Below, in pieces: positions 8,569 to 17,424 of a stretch of 64,000 nucleotides of DNA. This DNA is from Melioribacter sp051488685 (lineage in GTDB: Bacteria > Bacteroidota > Ignavibacteria > Ignavibacteriales > Melioribacteraceae): assembly GCF_051488685.1 (NCBI RefSeq), contig NZ_JBPSEH010000009.1, forward strand, positions 1-64,000. The letters run 5' to 3'. The notes under the pieces are model-generated. The model saw only the letters and a program-made list of their open reading frames with translations. It did no database searches and was not told where the DNA came from. The position numbers were made by a program, and so were the translations under genes. Position 1 is the first letter of the stretch. Each line of letters opens with the position of its first letter.

Positions 8569-9678
8569 ATGCAAATAGAGGAATTCCAGAAGAAATACGG
8601 TATAATAGGTAAGTCGAAGGAAATACGGGATCTGATTGATATAACCATGCAGGTTGCTCAGAGTGATATAACCGTATTAATTACGGGGGAAAGTGGAGTA
8701 GGAAAAGAAGTATTTGCACGGGCGATACACGGTTTCAGCAAACGCTCAGACAAACCACTTGTAAGCGTTAATTGTGGAGCTATTCCCGAAACACTTCTGG
8801 AAAGTGAACTTTTCGGCCATAAAAAAGGATCTTTTACTGGCGCTACAGAAGATCGAAAAGGATATTTCGAAATTGCAGACGGTGGAACTCTCTTCTTAGA
8901 CGAAATTGCAGAAATGGCTCTGACCACTCAGGTCAAATTGCTCCGCGTGCTCGAAACGAAAGAGTTTATGCCAATTGGCAGCGAAAGAGTTACAAAGGTG
9001 GACGTTCGAATTATTGCAGCTACAAATAAAGACCTGCAAAAAGAAGTCGACGCCAAAAAGTTCAGAAATGACCTCTATTTCAGGTTAAAAGCTGTAACGC
9101 TCTTTATTCCACCATTAAGAAGAAGGAAAGAAGATATTCTCGATATGGTGCTCTTCTTTCTTAGAAAATTTGCCGAGGCCAATCAAATTAAATTGCCGTT
9201 GTTTACCAAAGGCGCAGAAGAATTGCTGGTAAATTATAATTGGCCTGGAAATATTCGTGAACTAAAAAATGTGGTTGAAACTGCAGCGGCTTTGTGTCGC
9301 AATGGTATTATCGACGAAGATTTATTGAAACCTTTACTCGTACCGGAGGCAGTTGAAGAATTGACGCCACGAAATTTACCTGTCCATTTAAATCGTTCAC
9401 CCGAAGCTCTCGACAGGGAAATGATTTACAGAGCACTAATTGAGATTAAGAAAGATTTGATAGAATTAAAAAATATCGCTCTAAATAATACACCCGAAAA
9501 CAATTCCACATCCACAACAATCAACCCGGAAGAAGTTTTACCGCTTCAAGAACTCGAAAAAAGGGCGATACTTAATGCAATTAAATTTACGGGAAATAAC
9601 AAACGGAAAGCCGCCAGATTGCTCAATATAAGTGAAAGAACTCTTTATCGGAAACTGAAGGAGTATGGCATACAATAG
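8569..9678 (+). CDS. Sigma-54-dependent transcriptional activator without sensor domain
   Basis: This 369-residue protein is an AAA+ enhancer-binding protein for RpoN RNA polymerase. It starts directly with the AAA+ domain: Walker A GESGVGKE at 40-47, the sigma-54 contact loop GSFTGA at 87-92 (a Ser replaces the usual Ala of GAFTGA) and Walker B GTLFLDEI at 106-113. The Fis-type helix-turn-helix is at about 324-369. There is no receiver, GAF or PAS domain, so control must come from a partner or from expression level, as in PspF. The last 14 bases overlap the lptE start, suggesting coupling with outer-membrane lipopolysaccharide assembly. Confidence 0.93.
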   Translation: MQIEEFQKKYGIIGKSKEIRDLIDITMQVAQSDITVLITGESGVGKEVFARAIHGFSKRSDKPLVSVNCGAIPETLLESELFGHKKGSFTGATEDRKGYFEIADGGTLFLDEIAEMALTTQVKLLRVLETKEFMPIGSERVTKVDVRIIAATNKDLQKEVDAKKFRNDLYFRLKAVTLFIPPLRRRKEDILDMVLFFLRKFAEANQIKLPLFTKGAEELLVNYNWPGNIRELKNVVETAAALCRNGIIDEDLLKPLLVPEAVEELTPRNLPVHLNRSPEALDREMIYRALIEIKKDLIELKNIALNNTPENNSTSTTINPEEVLPLQELEKRAILNAIKFTGNNKRKAARLLNISERTLYRKLKEYGIQ

Positions 9679-10183
9679 AAAAATATTAGTTATGGTATTG
9701 TTAACAATGCCGGCTTTGATTGTAACGAGCTGTTCCTACTCTTTTACAGGTGCTTCAGTGCCTCCTCATCTTCAAACTATTTCGATACCGACAATCGAGG
9801 ATCGCAGCGGTAAGGCAGAACCTAATCTGGGAGAACGACTGACTACGGTATTAATCGAAAAATTTACTCACGATAATACGCTCAAAGTAGTCAACAGTTC
9901 TAATCCCGATTGTATACTCGAAGCCGCAATAACTTCTCTTACGGATCAATTGTCGGTTGTGAGTGGAAACGAAACTGCTACAACTCAAAGAATTACAATA
10001 AATGTAAAAGTTGTCTATCGTGATTTAATCAAAAAGAAAAAAATATTCGAAAGAAATTTTTCACAATATAGCGACTATGAAACTGACAGTGCAGATTTGA
10101 TAACCGTCCGAAATAATGCCATCGAGCGGGTGCTCGATTTTATAGCGGACGATATTCTTCTTGCGGTGGTGTCTAACTGGTAA
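9665..10183 (+). CDS. lptE: LPS assembly lipoprotein LptE
   Basis: A 172-residue lipoprotein with lipobox IVTSC (Cys 23). The mature start CSYSFTGASVPPHL and the segment ISIPTIEDRSGKAEPNLGERLTTVL fit the LptE family of Bacteroidota and relatives, which plug the LptD barrel and help insert lipopolysaccharide into the outer membrane. Length is typical. Its start overlaps the sigma-54 activator gene by 14 bases and no other start preserves the signal peptide. A glycosyltransferase gene follows after 16 bases with a GGAG ribosome binding site, so the three are probably one transcript. The family call rests on remembered sequence features. Confidence 0.8.
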   Translation: MAYNRKILVMVLLTMPALIVTSCSYSFTGASVPPHLQTISIPTIEDRSGKAEPNLGERLTTVLIEKFTHDNTLKVVNSSNPDCILEAAITSLTDQLSVVSGNETATTQRITINVKVVYRDLIKKKKIFERNFSQYSDYETDSADLITVRNNAIERVLDFIADDILLAVVSNW

Positions 10184-10199
10184 AAAAAAGGAGTAAATT

Positions 10200-11678
10200 A
10201 TGGTACTCGATGAAATAATTTTATATGCTTATATCTTTTCGTTGTCGATACTTCTCTTTTTCGGCAGCTACGGATTTATAATGGTCTATTATCACGAAAA
10301 GTATAAAAGGAAAATGCATAAAGCTAAAGACGACGTCCCTCTGGAAACTGTTACAGTTCAACTGCCTATTTACAACGAAATGTATGTAGTCGACAGATTA
10401 ATAAATGCCGTATGCAATATGGATTATCCGAAAGATAAGCTCGAAATTCAGGTGCTCGACGATTCAACTGACGAAACGGTCGAAGTGGTAGCAAAATTAG
10501 TTGAAGAGAAACAAAAAGAAGGATTCGACATCAAGCACATCAGAAGGGGAACGCGCGAAGGATTCAAAGCTGGAGCCCTGAAAGAAGGATTGAAAACAGC
10601 AAAAGGGAAGTACGTGGCTATTTTCGATGCCGACTTTATTCCCAAAAAAGATTTTCTTAAAAATACTCTCCGGTATTTTTACGACGAAAAAGTCGGGATG
10701 GTTCAAACTCGATGGGAACACCTGAACGAAGATTATTCACTTCTTACTCGTATACAGGCATTGGCTCTCGACGGACATTTTGTAATCGAACAGACCGTCA
10801 GAAATAAAGCCGGATTTTTTATCAACTTTAACGGCACCGGCGGTGTATGGCGTAAGGATTGTATTGAAGATGCCGGCAACTGGGAAGGCGACACATTAAC
10901 CGAAGACCTCGACCTCAGTTACAGGGCTCAACTAAAAGGGTGGAAATTTATTTATCTGAGAGACTTTACCACTCCTGCAGAATTGCCAGCCGAAATGAAT
11001 GCTTTCAAAGCTCAGCAGTTCAGATGGACTAAAGGTGCAGTTGAAACGGCAAAAAAAATTCTCCCTCTTGTCTGGAACTCTAATATTCCCCTTAGACTTA
11101 AAATTCATTCCACTTTTCATCTTACAAACAATATTGTTTTCCCATTTATATTACTTGCGGGTATTTTGAATGTCCCGTTGATTTTCATTAAAAATGCTGG
11201 TCCCTACTGGAGCTTTTTTAACATAATGGCAATCTTTGTTATAGCTTTTATCGGGTCGTTCCTTTTTTACATGTTCGCTCAAAAAGATGTTTATCCTGAC
11301 TGGCGTAAAAGGATTGTACTCTTCCCTCTTTTTATGGCCGGGAGTATGGGACTTGCTTTGAACAACACGCGCGCAGTCATCGAAGGATTGTTGAATCGGA
11401 AAAGCGAATTTGTGAGGACACCGAAATTCAAAGTTGTTACAAAGAACGATAATCCTATTAAAAATAAGTATTTCAAATCGACTCGCGTTCAGGCATCGAC
11501 TTACGTCGAATTGATCTTAGCGGTTTATTGTTTTATTGGAGTTGTGGCATCAATTTATTTCATGGAAATTGCAGCCTTACCTTTCCAATTGATGTTTTTT
11601 ACGGGATTTGCCGGCGTATCTGCGATGTCTCTGAGACAGGCATATATTAAGAAACGTCAGTTAAATGATGGGTTTTAA
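10200..11678 (+). CDS. Membrane glycosyltransferase family 2, cellulose-synthase-like
   Basis: A 492-residue processive-type GT2. An N-terminal membrane helix (about 5-28) is followed by a cytoplasmic GT-A domain with LDDSTDET (about 83-90), the DxD motif DADF (about 143), TEDLDLSYR (about 233) and QQFRWTKG, the Q(Q/R)xRW motif (about 271). At least four membrane helices follow, from residue 310 onward. This layout is shared with BcsA-like and glucomannan or hyaluronan-like synthases. No PilZ domain is visible, so it is probably not a c-di-GMP-gated cellulose synthase. It likely builds a surface polysaccharide from a nucleotide sugar. Stop TAA is followed at once, in the same frame, by the TTG of a TPR gene. 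Confidence 0.92.
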   Translation: MVLDEIILYAYIFSLSILLFFGSYGFIMVYYHEKYKRKMHKAKDDVPLETVTVQLPIYNEMYVVDRLINAVCNMDYPKDKLEIQVLDDSTDETVEVVAKLVEEKQKEGFDIKHIRRGTREGFKAGALKEGLKTAKGKYVAIFDADFIPKKDFLKNTLRYFYDEKVGMVQTRWEHLNEDYSLLTRIQALALDGHFVIEQTVRNKAGFFINFNGTGGVWRKDCIEDAGNWEGDTLTEDLDLSYRAQLKGWKFIYLRDFTTPAELPAEMNAFKAQQFRWTKGAVETAKKILPLVWNSNIPLRLKIHSTFHLTNNIVFPFILLAGILNVPLIFIKNAGPYWSFFNIMAIFVIAFIGSFLFYMFAQKDVYPDWRKRIVLFPLFMAGSMGLALNNTRAVIEGLLNRKSEFVRTPKFKVVTKNDNPIKNKYFKSTRVQASTYVELILAVYCFIGVVASIYFMEIAALPFQLMFFTGFAGVSAMSLRQAYIKKRQLNDGF

Positions 11679-12329
11679 TTGAACGGAACTATTACAGAAG
11701 ATAAAATTAAATTAATCTATGAATTTAACCCTCGTTCCTCTCTCTTTGCCCGTGTAGGCAAAATATTACTCGATGAGGGAAATGTGAATGAAGCAATCGA
11801 AATTTTAAACAAAGGACTGGAACTATATCCCGATTATCCTACAGCTTATTACATAAGAGCAATGGCCTATGCTTATTTTGGTAAAGTTATGGAAGCCAGA
11901 AAGGATGTTCATACAGCTTCGGCGCTCTATGAAAATTCGTTTTCCGGAAAATATTATCTCGAAATGATTGATAAGATTGAAAATGAAATTAAATCTTTAG
12001 AAGGATTAAAAATACGCAAGTTTTTTAATGATAAAAACGATACAAAAAATTCCATTGAAGACAAACTGGATGAATTAGCTGAGGTATTAAGCAAAGCTCG
12101 TATAAAATACAATCCGGATGCTGGAGACGACACTGTTGTTGCTCTACCCGAAATTCAGAAAACAAGAATTGTCACTGAAACGATGGCTAAAATTTATGAA
12201 GCGCAAAAGAATTACAAAGAGGCTATAGCAATTTATAGAGACCTTGCTAAGTCTAATCCTGAAAAGGCAGGCTATTTCAAGCAAAAAATCGAAGAGATAA
12301 ACCGGATAATTGACACGGGACTTATGTGA
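11679..12329 (+). CDS. TPR-repeat protein, TTG start
   Basis: A 216-residue protein without a signal peptide, so probably cytoplasmic. TPR motifs are visible at about residues 20-55 (ARVGKILLDEGNVNEAIEI), 55-90 and again at 170-200 (AKIYEAQKNYKEAIAIY), with a charged helical linker between. The only start that keeps the full first repeat is the TTG directly behind the glycosyltransferase stop codon, in the same reading frame. That arrangement implies termination-reinitiation, or a former glycosyltransferase-TPR fusion interrupted by one stop. It may be an accessory scaffold for the upstream glycosyltransferase. Confidence 0.75.
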   Translation: MNGTITEDKIKLIYEFNPRSSLFARVGKILLDEGNVNEAIEILNKGLELYPDYPTAYYIRAMAYAYFGKVMEARKDVHTASALYENSFSGKYYLEMIDKIENEIKSLEGLKIRKFFNDKNDTKNSIEDKLDELAEVLSKARIKYNPDAGDDTVVALPEIQKTRIVTETMAKIYEAQKNYKEAIAIYRDLAKSNPEKAGYFKQKIEEINRIIDTGLM

Positions 12330-12337
12330 GAAAAACC

Positions 12338-13483
12338 ATGAAATACTTTTTTTCTATTTTGTTAATTATTCTTTCGATGCCGGTAGAAGCGCAGAATTAT
12401 GATTGGGCTCGTCACGACTCGCTTATTAAGGCGGGTATCAACCAGATCTACGGCATCGAACTCGAAAAAGCTGAAAGTACTTTCGACACAGTAATAAAAG
12501 AATATCCTACTCACCCTTCAGGCAAATTTTTTAAAGCCATGATCACATGGTGGCGGATTCTTCTTAAACTCGAAGATGAAAGTTTAGACGATAAATTTAT
12601 TAAGCAGCTGGATGAAGTAATAAGAATGTGCGACAAAATTCTGGAAAAGAATAAGAACAACAAAGATGCCCTTTTCTTTAAAGGTGGGGCTATCGGTTTC
12701 AGGGGAAGATTATTGGGCATACGCGAAAAATGGATCAATGCTGCGCTGGACGGAAAAGAGGGGCTCGAATTGCTCTATCAATTTTATCGAGCTGATCCAC
12801 ATAATCCCGACGTCCAATTCGGATTTGGAATTTATCATTATTACGCCGAGGTTATTCCTGAAAAGTATCCTGTCGTCAAACCACTTATGATTTTTTTCCC
12901 ACACGGTGACCGCAATAAAGGCTTGCGCGAACTTGAATATGTTGCCCTCAAAGGCAGATATGCACGTATAGAATCCAGATATTTTCTGATGACACTGAAT
13001 TTCCAGTTTGAAGAAAATATGGAGGAAACACGCAAGTGGGCATTGATTCTATTGGCTGATTATCCGGATAATCCGAATTTCCAGAAATATTATGGACTTA
13101 CATTCGTTAAAGAAAACAGATACGATAAAGCTGCCGAAATATTTCGGGATATCTATTCCAAATGCGTAAGAGAGATGCAGGGCTATAACAATTATTATAA
13201 AAGAGAAGCCAGTTATTATGTCGGATTGAACTTCAAAAATTCTAACAACGTAGATTCTGCAATCTATTATTTTACAATTTCCGAAAACCTGTCGAGAAAA
13301 CTCGATAAAGAAAATGCCTCAGGTTTTCTGATAAATACAGTCCTTTATTTAGGAATGTTATATGACCTTAAAGGAGACAGACAGCGCGCCATTAAGTATT
13401 ATCGTGAAGTCCTGACTATGAGGGAGCGGAGCAATTCTCATCAACTCGCCAGGCAGTACTTGAAAAAGCCCTATGGAAAATAA
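12338..13483 (+). CDS. Exported TPR-repeat protein
   Basis: 381 residues from the ATG at 12338, with a signal peptide ending PVEAQ; a GTG at 12326 would add four residues and overlap the previous stop. The mature protein is a helical repeat array with TPR-like units across its length (EKAESTFDTVIKEYPTHPSGKF, NRYDKAAEIF, GDRQRAIKYYREVL) and conserved-looking aromatic pairs. It is likely periplasmic. It lies in the same transcription unit as the glycosyltransferase and a cytoplasmic TPR protein, so a role in assembly or export of the polysaccharide is an inference. No enzymatic motif is seen. The stop codon abuts the convergent PorV/PorQ-like gene. Confidence 0.8.
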   Translation: MKYFFSILLIILSMPVEAQNYDWARHDSLIKAGINQIYGIELEKAESTFDTVIKEYPTHPSGKFFKAMITWWRILLKLEDESLDDKFIKQLDEVIRMCDKILEKNKNNKDALFFKGGAIGFRGRLLGIREKWINAALDGKEGLELLYQFYRADPHNPDVQFGFGIYHYYAEVIPEKYPVVKPLMIFFPHGDRNKGLRELEYVALKGRYARIESRYFLMTLNFQFEENMEETRKWALILLADYPDNPNFQKYYGLTFVKENRYDKAAEIFRDIYSKCVREMQGYNNYYKREASYYVGLNFKNSNNVDSAIYYFTISENLSRKLDKENASGFLINTVLYLGMLYDLKGDRQRAIKYYREVLTMRERSNSHQLARQYLKKPYGK

Positions 13484-14410
13484 TTATTCAAGATTTGTCG
13501 AAATACCGAATCGGTGAATCGAGCCGATAAATCCCATTGATGAAAATCCATAATCAATAGTAAAATTCTTTACATTGAATCCAAACCCGAGGTTGAAACC
13601 TGCCAGTCCTGCGCTCGTACCAATTTTTAGTTCCTTCCTTTTTTCACTGTCGTATCCGAAACGAAGTCTGAAGCTTGTGCCTAACTTAACTTCTGCTCCA
13701 AGAGTAAAATTACGGAGTCGATCGGCAATGTTCTCTTGATCCTGGTTTAATTTGTTGAGTGAAAAATAAAAACGAAAAGGCACGTTTTTTAATTGTTTTG
13801 AAACACCGATTCGAACATCGAGTGGCAAATCCTCGTCGATTTCGGCGTATGTCGATAATTGACTTCCGATATTAAGAATTGAAAAGCCGATGTTCCACAT
13901 TGATTCGGGTAATTCGTAATGCAATCCTAAATCCGCAGCAACTGCCGAAGAACTATACTCATCAATACTGGAATAGATGAATTTGGTGTTTATACCGTAA
14001 TAAAAATTGTCATCGAGTTTATTGCCGTAACCAATAATAAAGGCAATATCGGAAGCACCGAAATTGCCTATTTTTTCGCCTGTTGAAGTAGCTTTCGTAA
14101 AGTCGCCGTAACTAACATATTTAATTGCTGCTCCAAGTTTACCAAACTCAAATTCTTTCACTGTGGATAGTGAGGTTGAATTAATATCCAGCAGGTGATT
14201 TACAAATGAAAATGATATTGGCATTCCCTCAAGTAGATTTATTCCCGCAGGATTATAGAAAATAACATTTGGATCGTCGTCAGCCGATACAAATCCACCT
14301 GCCAGAGCAGCTGCGCGAGGACTCGTATCAAGATTTAGAAATTTATATGTTTGTGAAAAGACAGTTGAAAAACTAAAAAGTAATATTCCCAATAAAATCG
14401 TATTTTTCAT
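13484..14410 (-). CDS. PorV/PorQ-family outer-membrane barrel
   Basis: 308 residues from the ATG at 14410, with signal peptide ending TVFSQ. The mature N-terminus (FLNLDTSPRAAALAGGFVSADDDPNVIFYNPAGI) carries the hallmark of PorV/PorQ proteins: SPRAAALAG followed by an Asp-rich turn and a YNPAG motif. These are FadL-like barrels; PorV shuttles T9SS substrates and PorQ binds the shuttle. The presence of T9SS sorting domains elsewhere in the window fits this role. Paralogues of this fold are numerous in Ignavibacteria, so the exact PorV or PorQ identity is not claimed. It is convergent with the TPR gene and divergent from the restriction-modification pair. Confidence 0.82.
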   Translation of the reverse strand: MKNTILLGILLFSFSTVFSQTYKFLNLDTSPRAAALAGGFVSADDDPNVIFYNPAGINLLEGMPISFSFVNHLLDINSTSLSTVKEFEFGKLGAAIKYVSYGDFTKATSTGEKIGNFGASDIAFIIGYGNKLDDNFYYGINTKFIYSSIDEYSSSAVAADLGLHYELPESMWNIGFSILNIGSQLSTYAEIDEDLPLDVRIGVSKQLKNVPFRFYFSLNKLNQDQENIADRLRNFTLGAEVKLGTSFRLRFGYDSEKRKELKIGTSAGLAGFNLGFGFNVKNFTIDYGFSSMGFIGSIHRFGISTNLE

Positions 14411-14549
14411 AGTGTCATATTTTTGTTTAGCGATTTTAACTATATTATTATAGAAAGGCAAGCTATAGAACTCACCGGCGGGACACTAAGCGGCATTATA
14501 TCTTATGCGAATTTGGCTCAAGCGTGATAATACTAATTTCAGGTAAAAC

Positions 14550-15842
14550 ATGAAAACGTTGCACAAAATAATAATCGGTGATTCAAGACAAATGAAAGAA
14601 ATTCCTGATGAATCAGTTCATCTTATAATTACTTCTCCACCATACTGGCAATTGAAGGATTATGGAAACGGAAAGCAAATAGGTTTTAATGACACTTATG
14701 AAGAATATATTAATAATCTCAATTTAGTTTGGAATGAATGCCACAGGGTTTTACATAAGGGCTGTCGCTTGTGTGTTAATATTGGCGACCAGTTTGCACG
14801 TTCTGTCTATTATGGAAGGTATAAGGTTATTCCGATAAGAACAGAGATAATCAAGTTCTGCGAAAGTGCCGGTTTTGATTATATGGGTGCTATTATCTGG
14901 CAAAAAGTTACTACTTGCAATACCACAGGAGGAGCCACAGTAATGGGGTCCTATCCCTATCCAAGGAATGGAATTCTTAAGTTAGACTATGAGTTCATAT
15001 TAATATTTAAAAAATATGGGGATCCACCAAAAGTTAACGACGAAATTAAAGAACAATCAAAATTGACGCTGGAAGAATGGAATCAGTACTTTACGGGGCA
15101 CTGGAATTTTTCGGGTGAAAAACAGGATAAACACCTTGCGATGTTTCCTGAAGAACTGCCAAAGCGACTTATTAAAATGTTCAGTTTTGTTGGAGATACT
15201 GTGCTTGACCCATTTCTTGGAAGTGGCACGACATCAATGGCAGCTAAGAATCTTAATAGAAACTCAATTGGATATGAGATAAATGAGGATTTTTTACCAA
15301 TCATAAAAGAAAAAGTTGGATTTCAACAAAGCTCAATTTTTCAAGATGCGGCATTTGAGATTATTAAACAGGAGGAGCTTCAAACTAGCTTTGAAGAAGA
15401 AATAAAAAAATTACCCTATATTTTTAAAGACCCAATTAGATTTGATAAGAAAATTGATCCTAAGAAATTAAGATTTGGTTCAAAAATAGATAATTCTCAT
15501 TCTGAAAGAGAAACTTACTATACCGTTAAGGAAGTAATATCACCAGAATTACTGAGCTTAAGTAATGGATTAAAAATCAGGTTATTGGGTATCAAAGAGA
15601 AACCCCAAAAAAATGACGAAGCTGTCAAATTTTTAATAGAAAAAACAAACGGGCAAAAGGTATTTCTAAGATTCGATAACATTAAATACGACGAGAAAAA
15701 CAATCTGCTCTGTTATCTTTATTTGTGGAATAAAACATTTTTAAATGCTCATTTAATTAAAAATGGTTTGGTTTCTGTTGATACCACTATTGATTATAAA
15801 TATAAGGCAAAGTTTTTAGGCTTACAAAATGGGGAAAAGTGA
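14550..15842 (+). CDS. Beta-class DNA methyltransferase with C-terminal SNase-like domain
   Basis: 430 residues. The catalytic motif SPPYW is at 29-33 and the AdoMet-binding motif DPFLGSGT at about 219-226. This order (IV before I) marks the beta class, and SPPY favours N4-cytosine methylation, though N6-adenine cannot be excluded. The enzyme core ends near residue 245. Residues about 322-427 resemble a staphylococcal-nuclease (OB-fold) domain: IRLLGI matches FRLLLVDTPE, DEKNNLLCYLYL matches DKYGRGLAYIY, and a following NAHLIKNGL matches NEALVRQGL. The Asp40, Glu43 and Arg87 equivalents are not preserved, so it should be a binding, not cutting, module. It overlaps the endonuclease gene by 4 bases (GTGA). 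Confidence 0.9.
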   Translation: MKTLHKIIIGDSRQMKEIPDESVHLIITSPPYWQLKDYGNGKQIGFNDTYEEYINNLNLVWNECHRVLHKGCRLCVNIGDQFARSVYYGRYKVIPIRTEIIKFCESAGFDYMGAIIWQKVTTCNTTGGATVMGSYPYPRNGILKLDYEFILIFKKYGDPPKVNDEIKEQSKLTLEEWNQYFTGHWNFSGEKQDKHLAMFPEELPKRLIKMFSFVGDTVLDPFLGSGTTSMAAKNLNRNSIGYEINEDFLPIIKEKVGFQQSSIFQDAAFEIIKQEELQTSFEEEIKKLPYIFKDPIRFDKKIDPKKLRFGSKIDNSHSERETYYTVKEVISPELLSLSNGLKIRLLGIKEKPQKNDEAVKFLIEKTNGQKVFLRFDNIKYDEKNNLLCYLYLWNKTFLNAHLIKNGLVSVDTTIDYKYKAKFLGLQNGEK

Positions 15843-16423
15843 AAGTAAGAATCACAGTTGAAGAAATCAGAAAATATCTGGACATAGAGACTCCAGATTT
15901 TGAAAAGTATGTAGCACCACTGATCAATTTAGCGAATCAATATGCCCAGGGAACGCGACCCAAAGTAGTGGGTCAGATGAGTGAACTAATTCAGGAATTT
16001 GAAGGGAAAACACTTTCTGAATGGGAAAAATGGTACCTGGAGAAAAAACCCGATGCGATCGAGATTGCAACGGAAAAAATATTGCATAAATTAGAAGAAC
16101 TTAAAAGTACTCTTAATAAAATTGACCGGAATATGGTTGAACAATGGGTAAGGGATTTAGTAATAGTGAAAACTTTTGCTGGGCTCAGGTTTCAGGAGGC
16201 AATACTTAAGAAAGGAGCTGAAATGAAAAATGCGGATTACCGTTTAGCCGGGCCTGATGAAGAATCGAGAGGAATCGATGGCTACATTGGAGACATTCCA
16301 GTCTCTATAAAACCCAATACCTATGAGGTGAAAACAGCATTACCGGAGCACATAGATGTCAAAATTATCATCTATAGAAAAATTGATGGTGGAATTGAAG
16401 TGGATTATGGAGAAATATTGTAA
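15839..16423 (+). CDS. Type II restriction endonuclease, MjaI-like
   Basis: A 194-residue protein beginning with GTG inside the methyltransferase stop (GTGA overlap), so the pair is translationally coupled. It resembles the MjaI endonuclease family, whose founding member recognises CTAG: NLANQYAQGTRPKVVGQMSEL near the N-terminus and RGIDGYIGDIPVSIKPNTY near the C-terminus. In the latter, Asp of GIDGYIG and the I-x-S-I-K lysine form a plausible PD-(D/E)xK active site. Length fits. The family assignment is from memory of the pattern. Function as the cutting half of the restriction-modification pair follows from its context. Recognition of CTAG is a testable inference. Confidence 0.78.
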   Translation: MKVRITVEEIRKYLDIETPDFEKYVAPLINLANQYAQGTRPKVVGQMSELIQEFEGKTLSEWEKWYLEKKPDAIEIATEKILHKLEELKSTLNKIDRNMVEQWVRDLVIVKTFAGLRFQEAILKKGAEMKNADYRLAGPDEESRGIDGYIGDIPVSIKPNTYEVKTALPEHIDVKIIIYRKIDGGIEVDYGEIL

Positions 16424-16572
16424 TTATCATTTATTTTGTTGCTTAAAACTACAGGCACCCGCTGCGTTTAAAATCAGGAGAAAGACTGTTAGGTTCAACC
16501 AAATTTTACTTTCATCGGAACATCTTTTATTTAGAAAATGTTAGATTCAAAAACAAATTGGAAGGTAATAAT

Positions 16573-17424
16573 ATGAACGGATTTAAAACTGCTGCTTTAA
16601 TGGCGGTTATGATGATACTCTTTCTACTCGTTGGCAATCTTCTGGGTGGGCAAACCGGAATGACAATTGCCTTTATTTTTTCGTTGATGCTAAATTTCGG
16701 CTCGTATTGGTTTTCGGATAAAATAGTATTGTCGATGTATCATGCAAAAGAAGTTACGCGTGCTGAATTTCCAGTTCTCTACAGGATAGTTGAAAATCTT
16801 GCATCGAAAGCAAATTTACCTATGCCCAAGGTCTATGTAATTGACTCGCAGACCCCGAATGCATTTGCTACTGGAAGAAATCCCGAGCACAGTGCAGTGG
16901 CAGTTACAACCGGCATAATGAATCTATTGTCAGAAGACGAACTTGAAGGAGTAATTGCTCACGAACTGACGCATATTAAAAACAGGGATATTCTTGTCGG
17001 TACAATTGCAGCTACGTTAGTAGGCACAATTACATTGATTGCAAGAATGGCAGGGTGGGCTGCAATGTTTGGAGGAAGCAGAGATGAAGAAAGAGACGGA
17101 AATATTTTTTATGAACTTGCTCTGATTATTATTGCCCCTATCGCTGCTATGCTTATTCAGCTGGCAATCTCTCGTTCCCGTGAATTCATGGCTGACGAAG
17201 GTGGCGCTTTGATGTCGGGAAACCCAATGGGACTTGCCTCAGCGCTGGATAAATTATCGAGAGCTAATGAAATTATCCCCATGAGGACCGCAAATGAGTC
17301 GACAGCACATATGTTTATTGTAAATCCTCTTTCAGGAAAATCGTTTGCTAAATTATTTTCAACGCATCCGCCAATTGAAGAAAGAATTAAACGACTCAGA
17401 GAAATTGCCGACGGCAGAAGATAA
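16573..17424 (+). CDS. htpX: Membrane zinc metalloprotease HtpX
   Basis: 283 residues from the ATG at 16573, which has GGAAGG 7 bases upstream; a TTG at 16558 lacks a site. HtpX degrades misfolded membrane proteins. The M48 zinc site HELTH is at 130-134, and the third ligand is the Glu in SREFMADEGG about 75 residues later. Two N-terminal membrane helices (about 5-45) and two more (about 142-200) flank the site, as usual. The Gly-rich MAGWAAMFGGSRDEERDG loop is also typical. The last base of its stop overlaps the next ATG (TAATG), so the following small membrane protein is coupled. Confidence 0.97.
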   Translation: MNGFKTAALMAVMMILFLLVGNLLGGQTGMTIAFIFSLMLNFGSYWFSDKIVLSMYHAKEVTRAEFPVLYRIVENLASKANLPMPKVYVIDSQTPNAFATGRNPEHSAVAVTTGIMNLLSEDELEGVIAHELTHIKNRDILVGTIAATLVGTITLIARMAGWAAMFGGSRDEERDGNIFYELALIIIAPIAAMLIQLAISRSREFMADEGGALMSGNPMGLASALDKLSRANEIIPMRTANESTAHMFIVNPLSGKSFAKLFSTHPPIEERIKRLREIADGRR

